A DNA stretch of 64,000 nucleotides, taken from Entomomonas sp945283395. Lineage in GTDB: Bacteria > Pseudomonadota > Gammaproteobacteria > Pseudomonadales > Pseudomonadaceae. Positions 45,807 through 53,056 of the stretch are shown here, piece by piece. Positions within the stretch are counted from its first letter, which is position 1; every line of letters starts with the position of its first letter. Under the pieces are notes generated by a model that saw only the letters and a program-made list of their open reading frames with translations, did not search any database and was not told where the DNA came from. The stretch spans positions 1-64,000 of the forward strand of contig CAMLLC010000006.1 in the NCBI GenBank assembly GCA_946480835.1, read 5' to 3'. The position numbers and the translations under genes were made by a program.

Positions 45807-47434
45807 TCGGCCACCTGTTGCCCTAGTTGCTCGCCTGCTGTTTCTGCGGCTTTATTAGCTCCTTGCTGTAAAGCCTGCATAGCTATTGCTTGCTGTTGTT
45901 GCTGTTGTTGCGCTTCCGCCCTTGCCTGCCTTAGCTCTGCTACATCGTCCTCAGTTCTTATAACAACAGACGGCACGCCTAACGCCTCTCCTGTGTATCT
46001 GGTTGCTTCATCAAAATCTATGTTATCTAGTATTTCTTGATTAACTTGTGCTGTCTGCATAGCCATTTGCATAAAGCTTTGAATAGCTGTTACATCTTCG
46101 AATTTCTGAGCACGCGCCAACGGGCTGATATACTTAACATTAGTATACCGCCCGCCTAAACTCTCCGGCGCTTCGCCTAGAATGTTGCCTCTATAAGCAA
46201 TACCGAAGCAACGCTCAATAAGTGGCTGTAAGTATTCAGCTTGCATTCTTCCATAGAGAGGCCCTAACAATTGTCTAATGAGTTGTTGTCTCATATTGAC
46301 TTCGGTAGCTGTCATAGCTGGGCCGTCTTGTGGTTGCAACTGGTCAGCTAGCATGATCTTTCTAATTTGTGCCTGTAATTGTTCGCACTTAGTAAAAGAT
46401 ACATTAAAATCTGCCCCGCTCTGCAAAGGCTTCATACTATCTACACTATTAGCTACGATAATTTTACGCGGCCCTACCGTAATAGTTTGCGGATTTAATA
46501 CCCCGTCATCTTGCGCAATCCACATCCCACTAATAGCTAAATCAGCATTAGCTAATTCCATACGTTTAATATCATTTAATGTCTTTGCATCTGGTAAAGC
46601 ATCAGATACAGGGCCAATGGCATAAACAGAGTTAGGAATCTGCATCCAGCGAGGCACTACTACTGGCATCTCGTTATAGCCTGATTCTCTTAATATAAGA
46701 TTATTCTCGCCTTGTAGCACATGAACTGAGGCAATAGGCAGTTTATTTGCTGGTTCTCCTTGTTTTCCATTTACTCTTGGGAAAATAGCATGAACTACCT
46801 TATAGGTGGTACTAGGCTCTCTTTTGGCGTTTTCTCTAAAGGAACTGCTTAAGTCAGCCTCTTTATACTCATTAATGATCTGCTCGGCGGTAAGCTCGAA
46901 CTCCCTGTAAACCATATCTATACGACCATCTGCTCTAGTACTATCGCAATAAACACTAGAAACAGGCCATAACTGAAAATTGAAGCCTCCTTTTTCTCTG
47001 TCTGTATCTACATACAACACAAACCAGCCGCAGGCCATAAGATCAAGCATTCCTTCGTAAGCCGCGCTATCAAAATTAGCATTGTGGATATTGCGCCATA
47101 TAGTATTGGCCGCCTCATCAAGCCAACGCCTTTCTTCATCAGACGCGCTATCTACATCTAGCCCAAACCAGCGGGCATTGGCTGGAGTTAAACCGCTAAC
47201 AATTGCACTAGCTTGTGTTCTAGCCGCATCTGTTAAAGTGGTATCCATTAAGCGCGATTTCTTACGCTGTACGTTATCTGCTGTAGAAATTGCGCTATTG
47301 TTATTAGTGAAGCCATTAGCGCGCACAGGAAAGCTATATTCAAAACATTCCCGCCAAGCAGGCTCATGCGGCTGTCTAGCGCTTTTAAGCTTACTTAATC
47401 TATCAGTTATTTGTTTAGCTAAGTTCATAGTCAT
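45803..47434 (-). CDS. Portal (head-tail connector) protein
   Basis: 543 residues. The N-terminal RQPHEPAWRECFEYSFP, then RKKSRLMDTTLTDAARTQASAIVSGLTPANARWFGL, is typical of T7-type head-to-tail connectors. A Gln-rich C-terminus (EAQQQQQQQAIAMQALQQG) follows the stem and crown region. First large gene of the late operon led by late-motif copy d. Confidence 0.88.
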   Translation of the reverse strand: MTMNLAKQITDRLSKLKSARQPHEPAWRECFEYSFPVRANGFTNNNSAISTADNVQRKKSRLMDTTLTDAARTQASAIVSGLTPANARWFGLDVDSASDEERRWLDEAANTIWRNIHNANFDSAAYEGMLDLMACGWFVLYVDTDREKGGFNFQLWPVSSVYCDSTRADGRIDMVYREFELTAEQIINEYKEADLSSSFRENAKREPSTTYKVVHAIFPRVNGKQGEPANKLPIASVHVLQGENNLILRESGYNEMPVVVPRWMQIPNSVYAIGPVSDALPDAKTLNDIKRMELANADLAISGMWIAQDDGVLNPQTITVGPRKIIVANSVDSMKPLQSGADFNVSFTKCEQLQAQIRKIMLADQLQPQDGPAMTATEVNMRQQLIRQLLGPLYGRMQAEYLQPLIERCFGIAYRGNILGEAPESLGGRYTNVKYISPLARAQKFEDVTAIQSFMQMAMQTAQVNQEILDNIDFDEATRYTGEALGVPSVVIRTEDDVAELRQARAEAQQQQQQQAIAMQALQQGANKAAETAGEQLGQQVAE

Positions 47435-47438
47435 AGTG

Positions 47439-47720
47439 TTATTGGCCTAATGTTGTTTTGCCGCCGCTACCGCTTCCGCTGCCTCGCTCGCCACCTGTAG
47501 AAAGTAAGCTACTAGTTAACCTCTGTTGCTTTTTCTGAGCTGCCGCATTATTAGCCGCCTCATCGGCTGCTTTCTTAGCGGCTTCGTCATCCTGTAAGAC
47601 TGTGCTGTCTTTTACTTTAGGCGTTTTAGGCTTATTTAACATAGTTGCCGCCGTACCTCCTACCGCTGCCCCTGCCACACTTGCCGCTATTACACCCCAA
47701 CTAACAGGATCTGCTCCCAT
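47439..47720 (-). CDS. Small phage head-associated protein, unknown
   Basis: 93 residues from ATG 47720 (MGADPVSWGVIAASVAGAAVGG). A hydrophobic Gly/Ala-rich start leads into an Ala/Lys/Gln-rich helix and a Gly/Ser tail. GAGGTGG lies upstream. Immediately before portal. No family recognised; conserved position in related phages is likely. Confidence 0.55.
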   Translation of the reverse strand: MGADPVSWGVIAASVAGAAVGGTAATMLNKPKTPKVKDSTVLQDDEAAKKAADEAANNAAAQKKQQRLTSSLLSTGGERGSGSGSGGKTTLGQ

Positions 47721-47741
47721 AATAACCACCTCTCTAATTAA

Positions 47742-48026
47742 TTAAGCTATGAATTGCCAGCCTTTTTCGGTTAACTTAAAACCTTTGAAAATCTTTTTAT
47801 TTTCTGTTTGATTAGAAGTTGTAAAAGGCGTGCGCGCGCAGGATTCCGCCGTTTTTGTTTCTTCCTCTCCCTCACCCTCACTATCATCAAGATTTGTCAT
47901 TGCCTCGTTAAGGGCTTTAACCTTTGCTTCCGCCTCTGATTTCTTGCCTGCCCACTCATCAATAAACATATTTGAATCGTCAACAATGCCGTATTGATTA
48001 CCTCGCCTCAAAACTGAATAAGCCAT
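47742..48026 (-). CDS. Small late-operon protein, unknown
   Basis: 94 residues from ATG 48026 (MAYSVLRRGNQYGIVDDSN), with GAGAGG upstream. Acidic centre (DDSEGEGEEETK). First gene after late-motif copy d. No family recognised. Confidence 0.55.
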   Translation of the reverse strand: MAYSVLRRGNQYGIVDDSNMFIDEWAGKKSEAEAKVKALNEAMTNLDDSEGEGEEETKTAESCARTPFTTSNQTENKKIFKGFKLTEKGWQFIA

Positions 48027-48219
48027 AAAAACAAACCTCTCTTGCATAAAAATTATTGCTCTGAACGCCTCGCGCGCACGCGGAGAACCATTTTTAACCT
48101 ACACATCAGAATGAAACACAATTTATATAACACTACTGATTAGCTATTCTGAGGGTTAAGAGTTGTTGGAATATCTCAGCCCCTCCCCCTACCCCCTCCC
48201 CATAGAGTAAAAAACAACA

Positions 48220-48237
48220 ACTTCCGTGTTCCCGAAA
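48220..48237 (-). promoter_or_regulatory. Late motif copy d (start of the head operon)
   Basis: Minus-strand TTTCGGGAACACGGAAGT, between the Rha terminator (48278-48312) and the first late gene (start 48026). Non-coding context. Confidence 0.68.
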
Positions 48238-48277
48238 GAATGATTTTTGTTCAGGTTTTACTTATTTTGTTAGTAGA

Positions 48278-48312
48278 AATAAAAATGCACCACCTAAATG
48301 ATGCATTTTTTA
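48278..48312 (-). terminator. Terminator after the rha gene
   Basis: 9-bp perfect stem AAAAATGCA / TGCATTTTT followed by T-rich sequence on the minus strand. It separates the early/middle operon from the late operon. Confidence 0.75.
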
Positions 48313-48323
48313 ATAGAAAATTA

Positions 48324-48878
48324 TTAAGGATTACAAGGCAAAGAAAGAGATTTATTAGCTTTTAGGAAATGTAAGGCTAAATGAATATCATTAAATCTAC
48401 CGCCTAGCTTGTATGCTAGCTCATGCCCTCCTAGCATGTTTATAGCATTCAGCAAGTTAAACACTTTAAAATGGTTGTCTATCCATAAAACATTATTAAT
48501 TAGATTTCTTAATGCTTGAAGATTAACAATTACGCTGTCTTCATCACATGATAATGACAAACGTTTCTCCATTTCATTAAAAGCCTCGATATAAGCTTCT
48601 TTAAATTGGGCGGCTCTTTTTCCTGTAAATCCCATTGCTAGAAATACAAAGCCGTCTTTTGTCATGTTATAGACTGATAGATTACGCCCTGTACAGTCTG
48701 TATAACTACTCAACTCAAAATTGAGGGCAGCAAACTCAGACGAGCATTCAAGATTAGAGATTGCACGTAATACATTATCATGCCGCTTAACAAAACATCT
48801 TGCGACATCAAGAGATGTGGTAATGACTTTATTATTTAAAATGGCAACAAACGGATATGAGGTTAATTGATTAGACAT
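48324..48878 (-). CDS. rha: Rha-family phage regulatory protein
   Basis: 184 residues from ATG 48878 (MSNQLTSYPFVAILNNKVITTSLDVA), with AAAGGAG 7 nt upstream. The Rha signature RCFVKRHDNVLRAISNL, then YNMTKDGFVFLAMGFTGKRAAQFKEAYIEAFNEME, is complete. Rha proteins interfere with phage growth or act as regulators/antirepressors. The leader upstream carries a C4-type antisense RNA and its target, so expression is probably blocked in the lysogen. Confidence 0.88.
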   Translation of the reverse strand: MSNQLTSYPFVAILNNKVITTSLDVARCFVKRHDNVLRAISNLECSSEFAALNFELSSYTDCTGRNLSVYNMTKDGFVFLAMGFTGKRAAQFKEAYIEAFNEMEKRLSLSCDEDSVIVNLQALRNLINNVLWIDNHFKVFNLLNAINMLGGHELAYKLGGRFNDIHLALHFLKANKSLSLPCNP

Positions 48879-48947
48879 GTTGTAACTCCTTTGGAAATTA
48901 AGAGCTACCGTTACTGTCTCACGAGTAGGGCGGTAGCAACGTACAAG

Positions 48948-48975
48948 TTGAGACCTGCTTATAAGCCCCAAAGGT
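48948..48975 (-). promoter_or_regulatory. C4-RNA target sequence in the rha leader
   Basis: Complementary to the C4-like RNA at 49057-49082 over about 26 positions, with one bulged pair region. It lies about 70-100 nt upstream of the rha start. A nearby imperfect 13-bp inverted repeat (48932-48944 with 48983-48995) could form alternative leader structures. Confidence 0.65.
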
Positions 48976-49022
48976 AAACTTAAAAACAGCAAGTACGCTG
49001 CTACCATAAAACTATAGGCAAT

Positions 49023-49107
49023 AAAAAAGCACCTATTAGCTAAATGGTGCTTGCGCACCTTTGGGTATAAGCAGGGTCTCAAACCTGACTACATGATTTA
49101 ATGTAGT
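49023..49107 (-). ncRNA. c4: C4-type antisense RNA
   Basis: About 85 nt predicted from its own sigma-70 promoter (49114-49142) to a terminator hairpin AAGCACC / GGTGCTT with a T6 tail. The 5' end folds as ACTACAT / ATGTAGT. A central segment TTGAGACCCTGCTTAT and CCCAAAGGT is complementary to a site in the downstream rha leader. This arrangement (antisense RNA upstream of an antirepressor gene on the same strand) is that of P1/P7 C4 RNA. Confidence 0.75.
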
Positions 49108-49113
49108 ATTCAT

Positions 49114-49142
49114 AAAGTACTACCGTTCCTCCATTTTGTCAA
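49114..49142 (-). promoter_or_regulatory. Promoter of the C4-type RNA
   Basis: Minus strand -35 TTGACA (49137-49142), 17-bp spacer, -10 TACTTT (49114-49119). Confidence 0.75.
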
Positions 49143-49146
49143 TTGT

Positions 49147-49395
49147 TTATAAATGATAGCTCCACCAATGGCTTTTTTTTATCTTAGGCAAATCATCACG
49201 ACTTCCGCCAGTAACGGCGCACCATAGTTTTATTAATTTCTCGCCATCCGTATGCCTTGGCTCTGCCCCTTGCTTGTAGCCCGCTAACGTTCCTATAGGT
49301 ATAGAAGTGATCCTAAAAATATCATTATGGCTAAAATCAAACCTCTTGAGATCGCATAACAATCTAAACCAGTCAACAGTACAGCGTTTAGCCAT
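49147..49395 (-). CDS. Small phage HTH-like protein
   Basis: 82 residues (MAKRCTVDWFRLLCDLKRFDFS...). The stretch HNDIFRITSIPIGTLAGYKQG looks like a helix-turn-helix, followed by GEKLIKLWCAVTG. It is the last protein gene before the C4/rha unit and the late operon, so it is one candidate for a late activator. No named family recognised. Confidence 0.55.
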   Translation of the reverse strand: MAKRCTVDWFRLLCDLKRFDFSHNDIFRITSIPIGTLAGYKQGAEPRHTDGEKLIKLWCAVTGGSRDDLPKIKKSHWWSYHL

Positions 49396-49398
49396 TAA

Positions 49399-49752
49399 TT
49401 AGCCTCTTAGATAATCAATAATAACGGCTCTTGCTTCATCCCAACCATAACAGCAAACCGCCATGTAGCCTTGACTATTTAGAAAATTAAGCCAATCTTT
49501 TTGACTATCTGACAATCTGCCTTTTTTTACTTTAAGCTCAATATGTAATCCATGATGATTATTTCTAGGTACAGGTAAGAACAAATCAGGATAACCTGCC
49601 CTTACGCCCTCAGCTTTTAAGCTAACGGCTGTTCTAATATGACGCTTACCACCGTTAGGGGTAGCTGCTAAACGGCCTTTATAGAGGCTATAAGCTGTAT
49701 CAAACCACTTGATTAATGCGGCTTGTTCGTCGTGCTCACTCGCTTTCTTCAT
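49399..49752 (-). CDS. VRR-NUC domain nuclease
   Basis: 117-residue PD-(D/E)xK-type nuclease. Motifs: E(7)HDEQAALIKWFD, PNGGKRH, GVRAGYPDLFLPVP (catalytic Asp) and HIELKVKKGRLS (E-x-K), then QKDWLNFLNSQGYMAVCCYGWDEA. Full-length for a phage stand-alone VRR-NUC. Likely cuts branched DNA during replication or packaging. Confidence 0.88.
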   Translation of the reverse strand: MKKASEHDEQAALIKWFDTAYSLYKGRLAATPNGGKRHIRTAVSLKAEGVRAGYPDLFLPVPRNNHHGLHIELKVKKGRLSDSQKDWLNFLNSQGYMAVCCYGWDEARAVIIDYLRG

Positions 49753-49870
49753 ACTCTCTTTTCAACCTTAAACCAATTTCACAATAACGCTTAGCAGGGG
49801 CATAACAACAACTACCTTTAGATTTCATTAAATGATCTATAAATGCGTTAAAGGCTTTTGAATTTGTCAT
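49736..49870 (-). CDS. Small Cys-containing phage protein
   Basis: 44 residues: MTNSKAFNAFIDHLMKSKGS, then CCYAPAKRYCEIGLRLKREY and EESE. A basic APAKRYCEIG motif is common in small phage proteins of the replication operon. Its ATG overlaps the preceding stop (TAATG) and its end overlaps the VRR-NUC start, so it is translationally coupled. Confidence 0.65.
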   Translation of the reverse strand: MTNSKAFNAFIDHLMKSKGSCCYAPAKRYCEIGLRLKREYEESE

Positions 49871-50019
49871 TACATCGCCCTAACAACACATGTTTTAATA
49901 TATTTTTTATGTAAATCTGGGGTGTAAGGGTATTTCTTTATTTTTTTACCCTTCTTTAAAAATTCTTTTGTTTTTAAAGAAATGAATAAACTATCCATCT
50001 CTTTTTTATCATTAAGCAT
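49870..50019 (-). CDS. Small basic phage protein
   Basis: 49 residues beginning MLNDKKEMDSLFISLKTKEF, Lys-rich. AAGGTGG lies 5 nt before the ATG, which overlaps the end of the replication-P-like gene. Coupled to the next gene by TAATG. Function unknown. Confidence 0.6.
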   Translation of the reverse strand: MLNDKKEMDSLFISLKTKEFLKKGKKIKKYPYTPDLHKKYIKTCVVRAM

Positions 50020-50713
50020 AAGAACCACCTTTTAATCTCTTCTTGCTCTCTAAAAACGCCGTATAGCCAGTTTTTCCTGTAGCCATTATTCTTTCCTCGC
50101 CCTGCTTTACTAAATCGTCAGCAACGCCAAAAGAGGCGGCTTGTTGGATGTGTTCTATGGCTTTGGTTACTGGGCTGTCTATCGGATCACCATCAATTAA
50201 CTTTTTAACAAGAGCCAAATGATTATATTCGTAGCGTTTCCTAAGATTAACGTCTGATTCTGTGCCACGTCTCAAATCAAAAATACCCGTTAGTTCAGCA
50301 GCTCTTTTAACAAGCTTATGACTGTAATTGCCACTTAATGCCTCGGCAAAGGCTCTGCTTATCTCAGGCACGCCTTTAAGCTCTAAGCAAAGTCGCCTAA
50401 AGGTTGCTGGCACTGGCGGAAATTCGCACTCTTTGGTCATGTTTTTTATGCCATTTTTAACATGATTTATTGATAAATCCCTAAGCGCGTAACGCCAAAG
50501 ACGCTTTTGCATCAATCGCTTTTCATCGTTGGCTAAGTGCTTCTCTGCCCAAGCTGGAAACTGCGCTGATAAGGTTGTAAAAATCATATTAATCAAACGA
50601 TTAAACGTCACCTCGTCTTGCTGTTTGTCGTTCGCGTTATCAAAATTCCTCGTTTGCGATTTTGTCAAAGTCGAGTGCTGAACCTCTGCCGCTAGCTCTG
50701 TAACTGTTTGCAT
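50012..50713 (-). CDS. Replication protein P-like (helicase loader)
   Basis: 233 residues. The core FNRLINMIFTTLSAQFPAWAEKHL with RLWRYALRDLSINHVKNGI and FPPVPATFRRLCLE resembles the lambda P family. GAGAGG lies 8 nt before the ATG. It overlaps the upstream O-like gene by 74 bp, and together they probably form the phage replication initiation pair. Confidence 0.78.
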   Translation of the reverse strand: MQTVTELAAEVQHSTLTKSQTRNFDNANDKQQDEVTFNRLINMIFTTLSAQFPAWAEKHLANDEKRLMQKRLWRYALRDLSINHVKNGIKNMTKECEFPPVPATFRRLCLELKGVPEISRAFAEALSGNYSHKLVKRAAELTGIFDLRRGTESDVNLRKRYEYNHLALVKKLIDGDPIDSPVTKAIEHIQQAASFGVADDLVKQGEERIMATGKTGYTAFLESKKRLKGGSYA

Positions 50714-51440
50714 TTGCTTTACCTCTCTGTAACTTGTTTTTAAACTGTATTACTAACCCATGCGTCCATTCATGGGTGGTTTTATAAACATCTGGTCGAC
50801 CAGACCAAAATCCCCTGTATTCACTGATAACATCAAAGGGGATATCTGTGTCTTTTGGTAACCCAGCGTTAAGTAGTAAAAGTCTTAATGTGTTTTTATC
50901 AGGGGGTACCCAATCTAGAGATATAGGGTATCTCGCGCGCGCGTTATATGTGTTATATATATCGGATACCGGAGGGATGATGACTTTTTGAGGGTCGGTA
51001 TTGTTGACATTTTCATCATTGGCAATATTTAAATTATTGCTATTCAAAGAATGTGGCTTTGTTGTACCTATGATGACTTTGTCTGTTGTACCTCTGTTGA
51101 CTTTATTTTGCGCGGAGTAATCCGTAGTAGCTAAAATCAACTTAAAAACAGATTGCCTATTTGATTTATTACTGGCTTTATTTCTTTCTATAAGCCCTGC
51201 TTTTTCTAACCAGTTTAAAGCCCCTCTAACCTGCATGTGACTGTACTTTTCCTCTTTAATCCCTTGATGAGGAGCAACGTACAAATATTCGCTAATACCC
51301 TGCAAAGATACTTTGCGCTTAATACCTGTAAGCCCTGTCTCATAATCCATGTGTTGACGAAGATATAAATAAATGAGTCTTGCAACATGAGATAAGCCGC
51401 TCATTGCAAATTCTTCGTCATTATTAATTTGATAAGCCAT
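50640..51440 (-). CDS. Replication protein O-like, DnaT-type C-terminus
   Basis: 266 residues. An N-terminal winged-helix-like domain (LSHVARLIYLYLRQHMDYETG...GISEYLYVAPHQGIKEEKYSHMQVRGALNWLEKAGLIER) suits origin binding. The C-terminal LDWVPPDKNTLRLLLLNAGLP, then FWSGRPDVYKTTHEWTHGLVIQFKNKL, resembles the DnaT DNA-binding domain. Second gene from pR after cro. The origin may lie within it, but I could not define iterons. Confidence 0.75.
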   Translation of the reverse strand: MAYQINNDEEFAMSGLSHVARLIYLYLRQHMDYETGLTGIKRKVSLQGISEYLYVAPHQGIKEEKYSHMQVRGALNWLEKAGLIERNKASNKSNRQSVFKLILATTDYSAQNKVNRGTTDKVIIGTTKPHSLNSNNLNIANDENVNNTDPQKVIIPPVSDIYNTYNARARYPISLDWVPPDKNTLRLLLLNAGLPKDTDIPFDVISEYRGFWSGRPDVYKTTHEWTHGLVIQFKNKLQRGKANANSYRASGRGSALDFDKIANEEF

Positions 51441-51639
51441 TATCTATAGCCTTTTGCTGTTCATCCATTACTTTATGGTATAAATTCTCTATGGCCTTGC
51501 CATTTCTATAATTAGGTGTAAATTTGCCTTGCAAACTTCTAGAAATCGTAGCGATTGAAACCCCAGTTTTTCTGGAGATTTCGATTTGTTTAATACCCTT
51601 TTTTACAGTTAGGAAATTAAGCATTTCTGATATAGTCAT
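51424..51639 (-). CDS. cro: Cro-like repressor
   Basis: 71 residues with an HTH: KQIEISRKTGVSIATISRSL at about residues 17-36. It diverges from cI across the operator region and is first in the pR operon. CGAGG lies 9 nt before the ATG. Its leader AGGTTTATTATTATGA is identical to that of cI. Confidence 0.82.
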   Translation of the reverse strand: MTISEMLNFLTVKKGIKQIEISRKTGVSIATISRSLQGKFTPNYRNGKAIENLYHKVMDEQQKAIDNGLSN

Positions 51640-51649
51640 AATAATAAAC

Positions 51650-51718
51650 CTCGCACTTATGCGAAATATTATTACACAAACGAGATAACAATTACAATAC
51701 TATTCCCATAAATGAAAA
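51650..51718. promoter_or_regulatory. OR operator region with three sites
   Basis: Three 16-bp sites related to TTCnCAT-AA-ATGnGAA: 51650-51665 (CTCGCAC-TT-ATGCGAA), 51672-51687 and 51703-51718 (TTCCCAT-AA-ATGAAAA). They lie between cI and cro, and the first two overlap pR. The match to perfect site 53024-53039 in OL supports the assignment; the middle site is the weakest. Confidence 0.7.
51669..51697 (-). promoter_or_regulatory. pR promoter
   Basis: Minus strand -35 TTGTAA (51692-51697), 17-bp spacer, -10 TAATAA (51669-51674), overlapping operator sites. Confidence 0.7.
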
Positions 51719-51731
51719 TAGGTTTATTATT

Positions 51732-52400
51732 ATGATTAGTGATAGAGTTATCGCGAGATTAAAATTATTTAATATGTCTTTACCTGAGCTGGCTAGAGAA
51801 ACAGGCATTCCAACAGCAACCATTTATAGAATAGCTAACGGTGAGATTAAAAGCCCGCGAGCTGAACATTTGCCCGCTATAGCAAAGGCTCTTAATGTAT
51901 CTATAGACTGGCTTGTAACAGGTAAAGACAGTAAAAAACCAAATATAGAAAATATTAATACCCATAACAAAAATATTATTGAAATCCCTACATTTGATAT
52001 TGAAGCGTCAATGGGTAATGGGAAATTCCCGCCCGACTTCCAGCAACCAGTATTAACTGTGACGGTAGATAAGGATTTTTTTGTTAATCAAGGAATAAAC
52101 ATAACCTCTAATAGCAGGCTCTCTATTATTACGGGAATGGGGGATAGCATGGAGGGAACATTTAACAATGGCGACCCTGTAGTTGTAAATCATGGTATAC
52201 AAAAACTTGATGCAGACGGAGTTTACGTTTTTACATTAGGAGATAAGTTATACTTAAAACGATTACAGATACTTCCTAGCTGTGTTCGGATGATCTCTGA
52301 TAATTCAAAATATCCACCTTATGATATTAAAGGTGATGAATTAAATAATCTCATTATTCATGGCAAGGTTTTATTTGCCTGGAACGGGCGCCGTATTTAA
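51732..52400 (+). CDS. cI: CI-type prophage repressor with S24 peptidase domain
   Basis: 222 residues. N-terminal HTH (SLPELARETGIPTATIYRIANG, about 16-37), linker, then S24/LexA-type domain with Ser139 in GMGDSMEG and Lys176 in GDKLYLKR. The region where such repressors are cut usually reads ASAG; here it is ASMGNG (Met94-Gly95). Transcribed away from cro across three operator-like sites. Maintains lysogeny. Confidence 0.9.
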   Translation: MISDRVIARLKLFNMSLPELARETGIPTATIYRIANGEIKSPRAEHLPAIAKALNVSIDWLVTGKDSKKPNIENINTHNKNIIEIPTFDIEASMGNGKFPPDFQQPVLTVTVDKDFFVNQGINITSNSRLSIITGMGDSMEGTFNNGDPVVVNHGIQKLDADGVYVFTLGDKLYLKRLQILPSCVRMISDNSKYPPYDIKGDELNNLIIHGKVLFAWNGRRI

Positions 52401-52411
52401 AATTTTGTAAG

Positions 52412-52942
52412 ATGAATTATTTTAAACTATTAATTCTCTTAATTTTTTCTCTATCAGCTAACGCCGAAAATTTAAATTGTAAAGTAGTAGGCGTTAGTGA
52501 TGGTGATACTATTACCTGCTTAACAGATAAAAAACAACAATTTAAAATCAGATTATATCAAATAGATGCACCAGAGAAGAAGCAAGCATTTGGTAATAAA
52601 TCAAAGCAGACCTTATCTAATCTTATTTTTAATAAAAATGTTCGAATAGAAACCCATAAAAAGGACAAATACAAAAGGACTTTAGGCACTATCTATATTA
52701 ATATCCCTACTCCTTGCCCAGATAAAATACCTAATGATAGGTGTGCAGAGTGTTCTAAAACTATTGATGTTAATTTAGAAATGATTCAATTAGGGATGGC
52801 TTGGTATTACCAATTTGCCAAAAAAAATCCTTTATATTTAGAAGCCCAAGAAAGAGCTAAAACTAATAAAAAAGGGCTATGGACTGATAAGAACCCTATT
52901 GCGCCTTGGGATTTTAGGAAGCTAAACCGAAATAAAAAATAA
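52412..52942 (+). CDS. Secreted thermonuclease (SNase) family protein
   Basis: 176 residues with a signal peptide (MNYFKLLILLIFSLSANA). SNase-like fold: VSDGDTITCL, the catalytic RLYQIDAPE (R47, E55) and YKRTLG (R89). An insert with four Cys (CPDKIPNDRCAEC region) could form disulfides, which fits a periplasmic or secreted location. It lies between cI and OL, the place of rexAB in lambda, so it is expressed in the lysogen if cotranscribed with cI. Confidence 0.85.
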   Translation: MNYFKLLILLIFSLSANAENLNCKVVGVSDGDTITCLTDKKQQFKIRLYQIDAPEKKQAFGNKSKQTLSNLIFNKNVRIETHKKDKYKRTLGTIYINIPTPCPDKIPNDRCAECSKTIDVNLEMIQLGMAWYYQFAKKNPLYLEAQERAKTNKKGLWTDKNPIAPWDFRKLNRNKK

Positions 52943-52981
52943 ATGTTTGCGCAGGCAAAACTATTTAAATTTATAAAAATA

Positions 52982-53039
52982 TTCTCATTTATGTATTGAC
53001 ACGCAAAAATGAGAGGTATATTATTCTCATAAATGAGAA
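52982..53039. promoter_or_regulatory. OL operator region
   Basis: A perfect palindrome TTCTCAT-AA-ATGAGAA at 53024-53039, a related site TTCTCAT-TT-ATG at 52982-52993, and a half-site ATGAGA at 53009-53014 between them. All flank the pL promoter. Confidence 0.75.
52996..53024 (+). promoter_or_regulatory. pL promoter
   Basis: -35 TTGACA (52996-53001), 17-bp spacer, -10 TATTAT (53019-53024). Close to consensus, overlapped by CI-type operator sites. Drives the rightward early operon. Confidence 0.85.
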
Positions 53040-53056
53040 GCACAGAGCAAGCAAAA

